23,733 bases of DNA from SIG710 sp045596925 (GCA_045596925.1 JAZODH010000028.1:1-23733), one strand, 5' to 3'. Positions 1 to 7,803 are shown, counted from the first letter of the stretch. Program-made: numbers and translations. The notes: generated by a model not told the origin, from the letters alone.

Positions 1-230
1 CTTTCGCAAAAGAAGAAACAAGAGAAACCAGACGGAAAGAGAAAAAAGAAGAAAGGCTTTCGCCCTCGCAACACGCAAAAGTGAAATTATCTCACCCCAT
101 TCGGAGGCTCGAAATTTCATTTTGCTAAAAGCTCGGGCGGGGAGCGAGTCCCCGTCCGCAAATCCGACCGTGCCGGATTTGCTGGTCTGGTGGTTAGATG
201 GGGTAGTCGTGACCGCTTGGCCTTCACTCG
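1..230. repeat. Intergenic repeat element, left copy
   Basis: No convincing gene is present here. Bases 1-57 resemble the reverse complement of about 23305-23362, with a purine-rich stretch around GACGGAAAGAG. Bases 158-189 resemble the reverse complement of about 23188-23219. The second block contains a hairpin with 9-bp arms (158-166 and 174-182) and a 7-nt loop. The segments between the blocks are weakly similar. I read it as a diverged copy of a dispersed palindromic element in inverted orientation to the one at the right end. The open frame across it has no family resemblance and no ribosome binding site. Confidence 0.6.
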
Positions 231-247
231 CGGGACGTCAGATAAAA

Positions 248-282
248 ATAGTTGCAAGTGACATGGTTTCACTTGCAACTAT
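248..282 (-). terminator. Intrinsic terminator of the topoisomerase operon
   Basis: A 14-bp perfect inverted repeat (248-261 and 269-282) has a 7-nt loop. Read on the minus strand it is followed by a T-rich run (TATTTTTATC). It lies about 90 bases after the stop of the small minus-strand gene ending at 371, so it probably ends the transcript carrying that gene and the topoisomerase subunit. Confidence 0.8.
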
Positions 283-370
283 TATAACATTCTTCAATAA
301 AATTGTCAACAGAATTTGGCAAAATCAGTCAAGAAAAACCCCGTCGGAGACAAGCTTTTCTGCGTCGCCT

Positions 371-703
371 CTACCTATAATAAACGTAAAACGCCGTTAC
401 CGTGCGCTCCTCACCGCCGTGGTCAAGGTCGGGACCCGTGAGCACCGCACCCTCGCCCGAAAGAAGCTCCCAGGCACGCAGGTCGTCTACGTTGGTGCGG
501 AAAAGCACCTCCGACGAGGCAAAAACGATAAACTGACCGTCGCGGATGCTGAAGGCACCGTCCTTTCCGATGACCTCTTCCACGTCGTTCTTCTTTTCGG
601 TGACGTAGCGGATCCGCTGTCTTGCGATCTTCTGAGCCATTTCACGTCTGAATTTTACGCTGTCCTCGCCTTTTTTGGAGAACAAATTTGAGAGGAATCC
701 CAT
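371..703 (-). CDS. Small conserved-looking protein of unknown function
   Basis: The predicted protein is 110 residues long and I do not recognise its family. The start is placed at the ATG at 703 (MGFLSNLFSKKGED), because an AAGGCGG-like ribosome binding site lies just upstream; a frame extension to 751 adds 16 residues without support. The N-terminus is a short hydrophobic/basic segment, residues 14-42 are strongly charged and probably helical, and the rest looks like a mixed alpha/beta domain ending in TVTAFYVYYR. There is no signal peptide or membrane span. It lies 144 bases downstream of the topoisomerase subunit on the same strand and upstream of a good terminator, so the two are probably co-transcribed. 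No function can be assigned. Confidence 0.75.
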   Translation of the reverse strand: MGFLSNLFSKKGEDSVKFRREMAQKIARQRIRYVTEKKNDVEEVIGKDGAFSIRDGQFIVFASSEVLFRTNVDDLRAWELLSGEGAVLTGPDLDHGGEERTVTAFYVYYR

Positions 704-847
704 AGGACACCGCCTTTCCTTAATTATAGGGGGGTAGTAATGGTGAATCAATACAAAATATCACCAAAGCGTGTCAAAAATCAACGAAACACGGGGGATT
801 TTCAAAAATCCCCCGCGTATAAATTCTGTCAAAAGTGCGCGGGAAGA

Positions 848-2848
848 TCAGATGTCCGCTTCCTTTATATAGTCCTTTCCGTTTATGGCGATGAACTCTT
901 TTCTTGCGGGAAGGTCGTCGCCCAGAAGAGTCTCAAAGATCCATGCGGTGGTCTCCGCATCCGCCTCGGTAATAGCGACAAGTCGGCGCGTGGCGGGGTT
1001 CATGGTGGTCAGAGCCATCATTTCGGGGCTGTTCTCACCAAGACCCTTTGATCTCTGGAGCTTATATTTCTGATCGCCCAGCGAACGAAGTATGTCGGTC
1101 TTTTCGAACTCGTCGTAGGCAAAATAGGTCTTGTCCTTTGTGGTTATCTCAAACAGGGGAGTTTCCGCAATAAAGACCTTGCCCTCCTTGATAAGCGTGG
1201 GAAGCAGACGGTAGAACATGGTCAGGATCAGAGTTCTGATCTGGAAGCCGTCCTCATCCGCATCGGTACAGATGATGATCTTGGACCAGCGGAGGTTGTT
1301 TATGTCGAACTTGGGAATGTCGCCCTTTATCTTGCCGTCGATCTCCACTCCGCAGCCGATGACACGGAGCAGGTCGGTGATGATATCGTTCTTGAAGATC
1401 TTCTCGTAGCTGCTCTTTAAGCAGTTGAGGGTCTTACCGCGGACGGGGATAAGCGCCTGGAATTCTGCGTTTCGGCTGAGCTTACAGGAGCCGAGCGCCG
1501 ACTTACCCTCCACGATGTAGACCTCGCGGACGCTGGGGTCCTTTGAGCGGCAGTCGATGTAGTTTTCCACGCGGTTTGCGATGCCGATAGTGCCCGTCAG
1601 CTTCTTTTTGATGTCGATTCGGGTGCTTTCCGCCGACTCGCGGCTTCTCTTGTTTACAAGCACCTGATTTGCGAATTTTTCCGCATCTGCGGGGTGCTCG
1701 CGGAAGTAGATGTCAAGATTTTGCACCAGATAATCGCGCATCGCCTCGTATATAAAGGTGTTGGTGATAGATTTCTTGGTCTGGTTTTCGTAGGAGGTGA
1801 CGGTGGAAAAGCTGTTTATCACAAGAACCAAGCAGTCGGCAACGTCGCCAAATGTTATCTTTGCTTCCTTCGCCTTGTACTTGCCCGCGCCCTTGAGGTA
1901 CTTGTCAAGCGCGGAAACAAACGCGATCTTGACCGCCTTGTCGGGAGAACCTCCGTGCTCAAGATGGCTTGAATTGTGGTAATATTCAAGCAGATTGACC
2001 TTGTTTGACACGCAGAAGGAAAATTCCGCCTTCAGCTTGTACTCGTCCTTGTCAGAGCGGTCTCGACCCGAGGTCTCCATCTTCCACAGCACGGGAGACG
2101 TGAGCGTTTCCTCGCCCGCGATTTCTTTGATGTAGTCCTCGATTCCGTTTTCGTAATAGAAGGTCTGCTCGGTGAACTTTTTGTCCTCCTGCTCGAGCTT
2201 CAGGGTGAATTTGATGCCCGAGTTTACCACCGCCTGGCGGTGGAGAACGTCGGAAAAGAACTCGTGAGGAATATTGATATCTGTAAAGACCTCGATATCG
2301 GGACGCCATTTTATGACAGTACCCGTGCGCTTTTCCTTCTTTTCAAGGTCGCGGACGGAAAATTCGCTTGCAGGCTCGCCGCGCTTGAAGCTGATGGTGC
2401 TCAGGTGGGCGCCGTCGTAGGAATAGACCTCCATGTATTCCGAGCTGTACTGTGTGGCGCAAGCGCCCAGACCGTTGAGACCCAGGGAATACTGATATGC
2501 GGAGTCCCCGCCGTTGTTATTGTACTTGCCGCCAGCGTAAAGCTCGCAGAATACAAGCTCCCAGTTATATTTACCCTCTTTTTCGTTCCATCCCAAAGGT
2601 ACTCCGCGGCCAAAATCCTCCACCTGCAGGGACTTGTCCGAAAAAACGGTGATCTTTATCTCGTTTCCGTGACCCTCTCTCGCCTCGTCCACCGAGTTTG
2701 AGAGGATCTCGAAAAAGGAGTGCTCACAGCCCTCAAGACCGTCCGAGCCGAAGATAACGCCGGGGCGTTTTCTGACGCGGTCCGCGCCTTTAAGGGAGGT
2801 TATGCTCTGGTCGTTATATTTCTTTTTTGCGCTTGCCGTGTTTGCCAT
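848..2848 (-). CDS. Type IIA DNA topoisomerase B subunit (ParE/GyrB-like, divergent)
   Basis: This is the ATPase and TOPRIM subunit of a type IIA topoisomerase, 666 residues, close to the usual length. The GHKL ATPase is seen at E47-D54 (EILSNSVDEA), with GRGVP at 80-84. The switch lysine lies in ENQTK at 354-358. The TOPRIM glutamate is in EGKSA (447-451) and the metal-binding aspartates are in DADEDG (529-534). QRSKGLGE at 598-605 matches the GyrB/ParE C-terminus. The signatures differ from housekeeping GyrB (DADEDGFQIRTL where DADVDGAHIRTL is usual, ENQTK where EGQTK is usual), which suggests the divergent extra B subunit seen in some Clostridia. A GAGGT ribosome binding site precedes the ATG. 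No A-subunit gene (gyrA/parC) lies next to it. It could be called parE, but I leave the symbol blank. Confidence 0.9.
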   Translation of the reverse strand: MANTASAKKKYNDQSITSLKGADRVRKRPGVIFGSDGLEGCEHSFFEILSNSVDEAREGHGNEIKITVFSDKSLQVEDFGRGVPLGWNEKEGKYNWELVFCELYAGGKYNNNGGDSAYQYSLGLNGLGACATQYSSEYMEVYSYDGAHLSTISFKRGEPASEFSVRDLEKKEKRTGTVIKWRPDIEVFTDINIPHEFFSDVLHRQAVVNSGIKFTLKLEQEDKKFTEQTFYYENGIEDYIKEIAGEETLTSPVLWKMETSGRDRSDKDEYKLKAEFSFCVSNKVNLLEYYHNSSHLEHGGSPDKAVKIAFVSALDKYLKGAGKYKAKEAKITFGDVADCLVLVINSFSTVTSYENQTKKSITNTFIYEAMRDYLVQNLDIYFREHPADAEKFANQVLVNKRSRESAESTRIDIKKKLTGTIGIANRVENYIDCRSKDPSVREVYIVEGKSALGSCKLSRNAEFQALIPVRGKTLNCLKSSYEKIFKNDIITDLLRVIGCGVEIDGKIKGDIPKFDINNLRWSKIIICTDADEDGFQIRTLILTMFYRLLPTLIKEGKVFIAETPLFEITTKDKTYFAYDEFEKTDILRSLGDQKYKLQRSKGLGENSPEMMALTTMNPATRRLVAITEADAETTAWIFETLLGDDLPARKEFIAINGKDYIKEADI

Positions 2849-2875
2849 TTGCTACCTCTGTTTTGTCAAAATATA

Positions 2876-2918
2876 TGTATACACTATATATTATACCACA
2901 ACATTTTGATTTTGAAAA
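2876..2918 (-). promoter_or_regulatory. Promoter of the topoisomerase gene, with TGTATACA palindrome
   Basis: On the minus strand a TATAAT -10 box (2890-2895) is preceded by TGG, an extended -10, and by TTTTCA (2913-2918) at 17-bp spacing. A perfect 8-bp palindrome TGTATACA (2876-2883) lies at the predicted start point and could be an operator. The assignment comes from consensus matching only. Confidence 0.6.
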
Positions 2919-3003
2919 GGGTTTTTTGAACAAATGTTTGCACTTGGCACTTTGCTTGCGGAAAGGGCCGTGCGCTATCTTGGTCACGGCACAGTCGTCG
3001 TTT

Positions 3004-3141
3004 TCCCAAGCTTCCTTGAAAAGGGTCCCGGCCCCCCCAAACTAAAAAAACGACGGCTGAACACCGTCGTTTTTTAATATAATATGCCTTTTTCAAAAGT
3101 TTTGCGGGGGTTCGGGAGTGCCTTTAAAAAGGCACCCCCGA
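3004..3141. repeat. Composite palindromic repeat, copy A
   Basis: The element has three parts: a G/C-rich hairpin abutting the stop codon of the beta-helix gene (3114-3139), a central ACGACGG/CCGTCGT hairpin (about 3050-3070), and a segment with AAAAGGG and CCCCCCAAAC (3006-3042). The same order occurs in inverted orientation at 10037-10191, and the last two parts occur at 23078-23156. The wider gap 2849-3145 holds only this repeat and the topoisomerase promoter. Confidence 0.75.
3044..3075. terminator. Bidirectional intrinsic terminator within repeat copy A
   Basis: A GACGG-type stem (3051-3056 with 3064-3069) has a 7-nt loop and is flanked by seven A on the left and six T on the right, so it can act in both directions. 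In context it would end the minus-strand beta-helix transcript. The hairpin at 23125-23155 differs by only one loop base. Confidence 0.8.
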
Positions 3142-3145
3142 AAAA

Positions 3146-5476
3146 TCACTTGCCTATGAACATCATTTCCACGTCATCAATCAGGACTCGGCAGGCGTTA
3201 GGTGTAACTATCGCCATTGCCATCTTCTTGAACGGGCGGATCTGGGATTCCTCCAGGGGAATATCAAAGGTGTAGCGCTTCCATTCACCGCTCAAGGGCG
3301 CGGAGTTGCCGGGAAGTACGTTTGCGGTGTAGTGCCAGGAGAGACCTGCGCAGATCTGCGCGCCGTCGAGCTCGTCTATGGCCTTTGCCATAAAGGACAC
3401 GCGGTAGGTGCCGGCACCATGCAACAATACCTGGTCAAATACGTACTGGTACGCGCCGTGCTCGCCGCCGTGGGAGAAGGGAGTGTCGCCGCCGTAGCGC
3501 ATTGCATGGCCGCCGCCAAATCCCTCGCCGTCCTCGGTGCGGACAATATAAGTAAAGTTCTTTGTGGTCCAGGAGCGGAGCGCACGGGGGTGCTCAAAGT
3601 CGCAGTCGAAGAGCAGATTTCCGCCAAATGGGCGGTTTTCAAGCGTTATGACCGCCTCTTTTTCGTTGTACTTTGCCTCAAGACCGAGAAGCTTCTCAAA
3701 GGTGTCATAGGGAACGGCAAGTCTGCCGTTCTTTTCGACTGTGGGCGCGGAAATAGCGATCTTTTTGCCGTTCATCTCGGCATCGGCAGAGCCTGCGGTG
3801 AGCTTTATTATGTCCTCGCCGTCCTTTGCAATAAGCACGCCGCCGCTGTATTCAGCATTGAAGCGGTAGATCTCGGCAACCGCCGCGCAGTCGATATAAG
3901 GCACGCCGTCGATAATCTGAGGCGCCGTGGGCGCAAGCACGGGAAGCCAGTGAACGAACAGGCGCAGAGGCTTGTGTGCCACGTAAGTCTTGTTGGGCAG
4001 GACGGGATTATAGCCGCCCGAGTAAGCGATATCTACCTTCGTTCCGCCAACGCTCTCGTCCTTAAAATAAAGGTGAGAGGTGTCGGGGTAGGTCTTCAGC
4101 TCGCTTATCTGCCTGTCGCCGAACCATACGTTGTCAAGATCGAACTCATATCCGCCCGAGTCCTTGTCGTTCACCTTGCCGGCAATAAGGATCTGGCGGG
4201 TCTTTTTCGTGTCGGGGAGAGTGGCGTTTTTCAGAGTAAAGCGCTTGAATTTTGTGTTCGGGCAATTTCCGCTCTTGAGGAAGAGGGTTTCGGGGCAGTC
4301 GATGGCGCAGACGTTTTCCGCATTCAGATAGCCTGTAAATCCTGCGTAGGATTCAAAGAAGATGTGCGCTCTGAACACATGAATATTCTTGAAGATGCTG
4401 TGCTCGCCCAAGGTGCCCTGTGGGAAGAAGAGCTTTATGGACGTTCCAACCATGCAGTTGTCGCAGTAGACGTAGTCGATGGGATCGCCCGCGCCTACCA
4501 CGAACAGGTTGTCGGTGACGTTGAGGAAGCAGTTCGTGATATTTATGTGGGAAGAGCCTCCCCAGAAGCTGAAGCCGTCGGTGGAGATCTCGCCCGCCAG
4601 CACCTTTACGTTGTCAACCTTGCACTCCTCTGTGTTCATGAACACGATAGAGAAGGAGGTGGCATCAAGGAGGGTGATATCCTTTACAACGGTGCCGTAG
4701 CAGCGGACGGCAGGGTCACCCCAGCCCGCGCCGATAGTAAGCAGGTAGCAGAAATAGCCGTCCGAATTGTAGGCGCGGGTGTCGTTTCCGTCGCGGAGAA
4801 GACCGCGGCCGAAAATTTTGGTGTCGTTTGCACCGCCAAGCACATGAACTCGTCCGCAAAGCACCGCGCCGGGCGCGAGATAAAGCTGCTGTGCACTCAT
4901 AAGACCCAGATGGGTGACATCGTGCCAACCCGCCTCAAAATAGAAGACGGTTCCTTCGGGGTAAACGGCGCAATTTTCGTCCAGACCCGAGGGGGAGTCA
5001 ACCTTTTTTCTGAACCACTGAATATTCTCGGGCGCAGGATTTTCTGCGTTGAAGACCACCACACACTCGCCGTCTTTATCGGGAATATCCGTCTCGGGGG
5101 CGTCTGCAAAAATGCCCAGATAGCTGTCTACATCGTCGTTGAGACGAAGTGCCACCTGGCGGGGACGGTCCAGCTGGAAGCGGATAACTCCGTCCTCAAA
5201 GGTGCTCTCGACGGGGTCGTCCGAGGGAGCTATAAGATAAGAGGAGAAAGGCACGTTTGCCGTTATCTCAAGCGTCACCTCACCCTCAAAAGCGAAGGAG
5301 CAGAAGCGTTTATCACGCTCTGCGTGCATGGATTCTGCGCTGTAATGGTTTGCGTGGCGAATGTCGCTGTAAACGGGAATCGTTTCTGTGTGCTCTCCGT
5401 CCGAGATGCGGACGGTGTAGGTATAATCCCGCTTTATCTGCGGGTATTCGGGATAAAGGATTATGCGATTTTTCAT
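3146..5476 (-). CDS. Right-handed beta-helix protein, GH28/GH49-like, with stalk-like and CBM-like domains
   Basis: This 776-residue protein is probably active on carbohydrates. Residues 1-130 look like an N-terminal beta-sandwich. Residues about 170-470 form a parallel beta-helix like the polygalacturonase/dextranase group, with LYLAPGAVLCG (198-208) and STDGFSFWGGSSHINITNC (298-316). The STDG and TDN (321-323) positions correspond to the NTD and DD catalytic motifs of GH28, but the second aspartate of DD is replaced by N323. Substrate and activity are therefore uncertain. Residues 515-612 resemble the copper-amine-oxidase N-terminal-like repeat domain used as a stalk in surface proteins, and 618-774 resemble a CBM4/9 jelly roll (NLLFDCDFEHP). 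The N-terminus (MKNRIILYPEYPQIK) has no signal peptide. GGGGAAAG precedes the ATG. The gene is monocistronic, with its own promoter and terminator. Confidence 0.8.
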   Translation of the reverse strand: MKNRIILYPEYPQIKRDYTYTVRISDGEHTETIPVYSDIRHANHYSAESMHAERDKRFCSFAFEGEVTLEITANVPFSSYLIAPSDDPVESTFEDGVIRFQLDRPRQVALRLNDDVDSYLGIFADAPETDIPDKDGECVVVFNAENPAPENIQWFRKKVDSPSGLDENCAVYPEGTVFYFEAGWHDVTHLGLMSAQQLYLAPGAVLCGRVHVLGGANDTKIFGRGLLRDGNDTRAYNSDGYFCYLLTIGAGWGDPAVRCYGTVVKDITLLDATSFSIVFMNTEECKVDNVKVLAGEISTDGFSFWGGSSHINITNCFLNVTDNLFVVGAGDPIDYVYCDNCMVGTSIKLFFPQGTLGEHSIFKNIHVFRAHIFFESYAGFTGYLNAENVCAIDCPETLFLKSGNCPNTKFKRFTLKNATLPDTKKTRQILIAGKVNDKDSGGYEFDLDNVWFGDRQISELKTYPDTSHLYFKDESVGGTKVDIAYSGGYNPVLPNKTYVAHKPLRLFVHWLPVLAPTAPQIIDGVPYIDCAAVAEIYRFNAEYSGGVLIAKDGEDIIKLTAGSADAEMNGKKIAISAPTVEKNGRLAVPYDTFEKLLGLEAKYNEKEAVITLENRPFGGNLLFDCDFEHPRALRSWTTKNFTYIVRTEDGEGFGGGHAMRYGGDTPFSHGGEHGAYQYVFDQVLLHGAGTYRVSFMAKAIDELDGAQICAGLSWHYTANVLPGNSAPLSGEWKRYTFDIPLEESQIRPFKKMAMAIVTPNACRVLIDDVEMMFIGK

Positions 5477-5508
5477 GGTCTTTCCCCCAAAATAAAATAA
5501 GTTACCTT

Positions 5509-5537
5509 ATTTTACCCATTAAAATTCCCGTTGTCAA
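5509..5537 (-). promoter_or_regulatory. Promoter of the beta-helix gene
   Basis: On the minus strand TTGACA (5532-5537) and TAAAAT (5509-5514) are separated by 17 bp and lie 33 bases before the start codon. The match is near-consensus. It is divergent from the promoter of the HAD/PHP genes. Confidence 0.7.
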
Positions 5538-5595
5538 GGACAAAAGCGACCAGCGCGAAAAATTTTTCTTTTTGAAAAATATTTTCTGTTTGTAA

Positions 5596-5624
5596 TTGCA
5601 TTTGTCGATTATAAGTGGTATAAT
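5596..5624 (+). promoter_or_regulatory. Promoter of the HAD/PHP genes
   Basis: A consensus TATAAT (5619-5624) is preceded by TGG, an extended -10. A weak -35 (TTGCAT, 5596-5601) lies 17 bp upstream. The start codon is at 5655 with AGAGGAAACC as ribosome binding site. Confidence 0.65.
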
Positions 5625-5654
5625 TATTAGGAGTATATTTTTACAGAGGAAACC

Positions 5655-6308
5655 ATGAACTACAAATATATAATCTGGGACCTTGACGGAACCCTTTTAA
5701 ATACCATAGAAGACCTGCACGCCAGCGTAAATTACGCACTTGAGCGTTACGGTCAGGAGCAGCGCACCCTGAAAGAGACCACAAGAAACGTGGGCAACGG
5801 GATCCGACTGCTCATTTCCCGTTCCCTTGCGGGCGGCGAGGAAAACCCCGTTATCGAGGAGGTCTTTTCCGCTTTCAAGGCGCACTACAGAGAAAATTGC
5901 CTGAATCTCACCCGTCCCTACGACGGAATAACCGACCTTCTGCAGACATTGAAGGCTGCGGGTGTAAAAATGGCGGTGGTGTCCAACAAGATCGACTTTG
6001 CGGTCAAAGACCTGCGCGACCGCTTCTTCCCCTGGCTCGACGTAGCCATGGGTGAGCAGTCGGGAATCGCGAGAAAACCTGCGCCCGACATGGTTTTCAA
6101 AGCTATGGAGGAGCTGGGCGCGACGGCGAAGGAGACCGTTTTTATCGGTGATTCTGAGGTGGACGTTGCTACGGCAAAAAACGCCGATCTGCCTTGCATC
6201 GCGGTACTTTGGGGCTTCAGAGAAAGAGAGGAGCTTGAAATGGCGGGTGCAAAAGTCTTTGCAAAGACGGCGGACGATCTGAGCAAGCTTCTCGGGATCG
6301 GAGCGTGA
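5655..6308 (+). CDS. HAD-superfamily phosphatase, phosphoglycolate phosphatase-like
   Basis: This 217-residue cytosolic HAD hydrolase would cleave a phosphate ester through a phospho-aspartate intermediate. The motifs are in order: I, DLDGT with nucleophile D9 and acid D11; II, VVSN at 108-111; III, the lysine in RKPAPD (K141); IV, IGDSEVD (164-170) with D166 and D170. A helical cap at about residues 15-80 fits the phosphoglycolate phosphatase/PpaX/beta-phosphoglucomutase subgroup. The true substrate cannot be read from sequence; PpaX pyrophosphatase and nucleotidase activities are alternatives. The stop overlaps the start region of the next gene, so it is co-transcribed with the PHP genes. 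Confidence 0.88.
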   Translation: MNYKYIIWDLDGTLLNTIEDLHASVNYALERYGQEQRTLKETTRNVGNGIRLLISRSLAGGEENPVIEEVFSAFKAHYRENCLNLTRPYDGITDLLQTLKAAGVKMAVVSNKIDFAVKDLRDRFFPWLDVAMGEQSGIARKPAPDMVFKAMEELGATAKETVFIGDSEVDVATAKNADLPCIAVLWGFREREELEMAGAKVFAKTADDLSKLLGIGA

Positions 6309-6313
6309 CGGAC

Positions 6314-7018
6314 ATGGCGAAGAGATATAAATACAGATACGAGACCCACGTCCACACCTGCGCCGTAAGCAAATGCGGACGCGCGTCGGTGGAAGAGCAG
6401 GTAAAGTTCTACGCGTCCCTCGGATACGACGGAATGTTTATAACCGAGCATTTTATGAGAGGAAATTGTCTTGTCGACCGCAGTCTGCCCTGGGAAGAAC
6501 AGGTCGATCGGTATTGTTCCGCATACGGTCAGGGCGTTGAGCTTGGCCGGAAATATGGCATAAAGGTGTTTTTTGGCATTGAGGTGTCCTTTGGCGGCTG
6601 TGACCTTATAGTTTTGGGAATCGGGCGCGAGTGGCTTTATGCCCACCCACAGGTCATGACCCTGCCCCAGGACGAGTTTTGCGATCTGGTGCACGAGTGC
6701 GGCGGATTCATTGTCCACGCACACCCGTTCAGAGAAGCGTCTTACATTATGATGTCCTCGGTGATTCCCACGAAAGAGGACGCGGTGGAGATATTCAATC
6801 CCAACTGCGATGAGCTTGCCAATGAATTGGCGAAAATTTACGCCCGGGAGTACGGATTGCCTATGACAGCGGGATCAGACAATCATTCCGCCAAATGGCA
6901 GAGAAAGCTTTACGGATATGAAACCAAGGAGCCGCTCGATTCCGTCGGGGATTATATAAACGCACTGAAAAATGGTCTTGGCAGACCGTTTACCACCATC
7001 AGGGAGATTGAGCAATGA
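6314..7018 (+). CDS. PHP-domain metal-dependent phosphoesterase-like protein, first of a tandem pair
   Basis: This PHP-fold protein is expected to bind two or three metal ions and hydrolyse a phosphoester. From the ATG at 6314 it has 234 residues, with metal-site motifs HVHTC (12-16), a conserved E in GIE (90), HAHPFR (135-140) and GSDNH (187-191). A GTG at 6305 overlapping the upstream stop is possible, but GGAG (6300-6303) would then be one base away; it is 10 bases from the ATG, which I prefer. Its stop overlaps the start of the next gene (ATGA), which encodes a clear paralogue. The fold is shared with histidinol phosphatase and polymerase PHP domains, but the substrate is unknown. Confidence 0.85.
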   Translation: MAKRYKYRYETHVHTCAVSKCGRASVEEQVKFYASLGYDGMFITEHFMRGNCLVDRSLPWEEQVDRYCSAYGQGVELGRKYGIKVFFGIEVSFGGCDLIVLGIGREWLYAHPQVMTLPQDEFCDLVHECGGFIVHAHPFREASYIMMSSVIPTKEDAVEIFNPNCDELANELAKIYAREYGLPMTAGSDNHSAKWQRKLYGYETKEPLDSVGDYINALKNGLGRPFTTIREIEQ

Positions 7019-7725
7019 CCGAAGAAAGAAGCAGATACCCCTACCGCTACGAGACTCACCTGCACACCACGGAAGGCAGCAGATGCGCCCGAATGAGCGG
7101 TGAGGAGCAGATAGATTTTTATGCGGACCGTGGGTACACGGGGGTTTTCGTGACCAATCACTTCTGGGGCAACAGCTCCTGCAAGGTGGATCAAACGCAG
7201 TCCTTTGAGCGGCAGATAGAGGAATTTTTCTCCTTTGCCGACAACGCTCGTGCGAGAGGCAAGGAGCGCGGTGTTGACGTGTTCTGCGGAATCGAATATA
7301 CCTACCGCGGAACAGATTTTCTCATCTACGGCATCGACCCCAAAGACCTCGCAGAGCATCCCGAGGTTCCCGGGCTTAAGCCTTGGGAGTTTCTCGACCT
7401 TATGCGTGAATGTGGCGCACTGGTCATTCAGGCGCACCCGTTCAGATTGACGGAATATTCAAAAATAATCCGTCTGATGCCCCGCCGAGTTGACGGGTTC
7501 GAGGTAAAAAACGGCTCGAACACGCCCCACCAGAACAAAATGGCAGAGATATTCGGCAAAAAATACGGGCTGAGGAAATTCGCAGGCTCGGACAATCACG
7601 GAAAGCCCCTGTGGCAGAGGACCTTGTGCGGTGTCGAGACCACCCGTCGAGTCTGCGACGAGAGGGATTTTGTTCAGATAATAAAGGGCGGAAAATACAG
7701 AATTTTTGAGGATAGCGTGAACTGA
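7015..7725 (+). CDS. PHP-domain phosphoesterase-like protein, second of a tandem pair
   Basis: This 236-residue protein is paralogous to the preceding one along its whole length. Shared elements include YRYETHLHT at the N-terminus, GIE (92-94), AHPFR (140-144), GSDNH (191-195) and a WQR motif just after it. The start ATG overlaps the previous stop by four bases, a typical translational-coupling arrangement. HLHTT, AHPFR and GSDNH supply the expected metal ligands. The middle differs (NGSNTPHQN where the first copy has NPNCDELAN), so the two copies may have diverged in substrate. An intrinsic terminator follows about 50 bases later, so the HAD-PHP-PHP group is one unit. The function is unknown. 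Confidence 0.85.
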   Translation: MTEERSRYPYRYETHLHTTEGSRCARMSGEEQIDFYADRGYTGVFVTNHFWGNSSCKVDQTQSFERQIEEFFSFADNARARGKERGVDVFCGIEYTYRGTDFLIYGIDPKDLAEHPEVPGLKPWEFLDLMRECGALVIQAHPFRLTEYSKIIRLMPRRVDGFEVKNGSNTPHQNKMAEIFGKKYGLRKFAGSDNHGKPLWQRTLCGVETTRRVCDERDFVQIIKGGKYRIFEDSVN

Positions 7726-7774
7726 TCTTCTGAGTAGACCTAAAGCTCACCCGTTCACGCATGAAATTCAAATT

Positions 7775-7803
7775 AAAAATGGGACCCAACCCCATTTTTG
7801 TCC
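7775..7803 (+). terminator. Terminator after the HAD-PHP-PHP genes
   Basis: AAAAATGGG (7775-7783) pairs with CCCATTTTT (7791-7799) around a 7-nt loop, and the A/T arms make it potentially bidirectional. A second small hairpin, GTCCGC-TTAT-GCGGAC (7800-7815), follows at once. The T-run is part of the stem, so strength is uncertain. Confidence 0.6.

Noticed and set aside
122..691. Plus-strand open frame of 189 codons
   Set aside because: It starts in a repeat element, crosses a terminator hairpin and overlaps the better supported minus-strand small gene.
3332..5500. Long open frame of 722 codons on the plus strand
   Set aside because: It lies antisense to the beta-helix gene, which has recognisable domains, a promoter and a ribosome binding site. 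The antisense product resembles no family and arises from codon bias.
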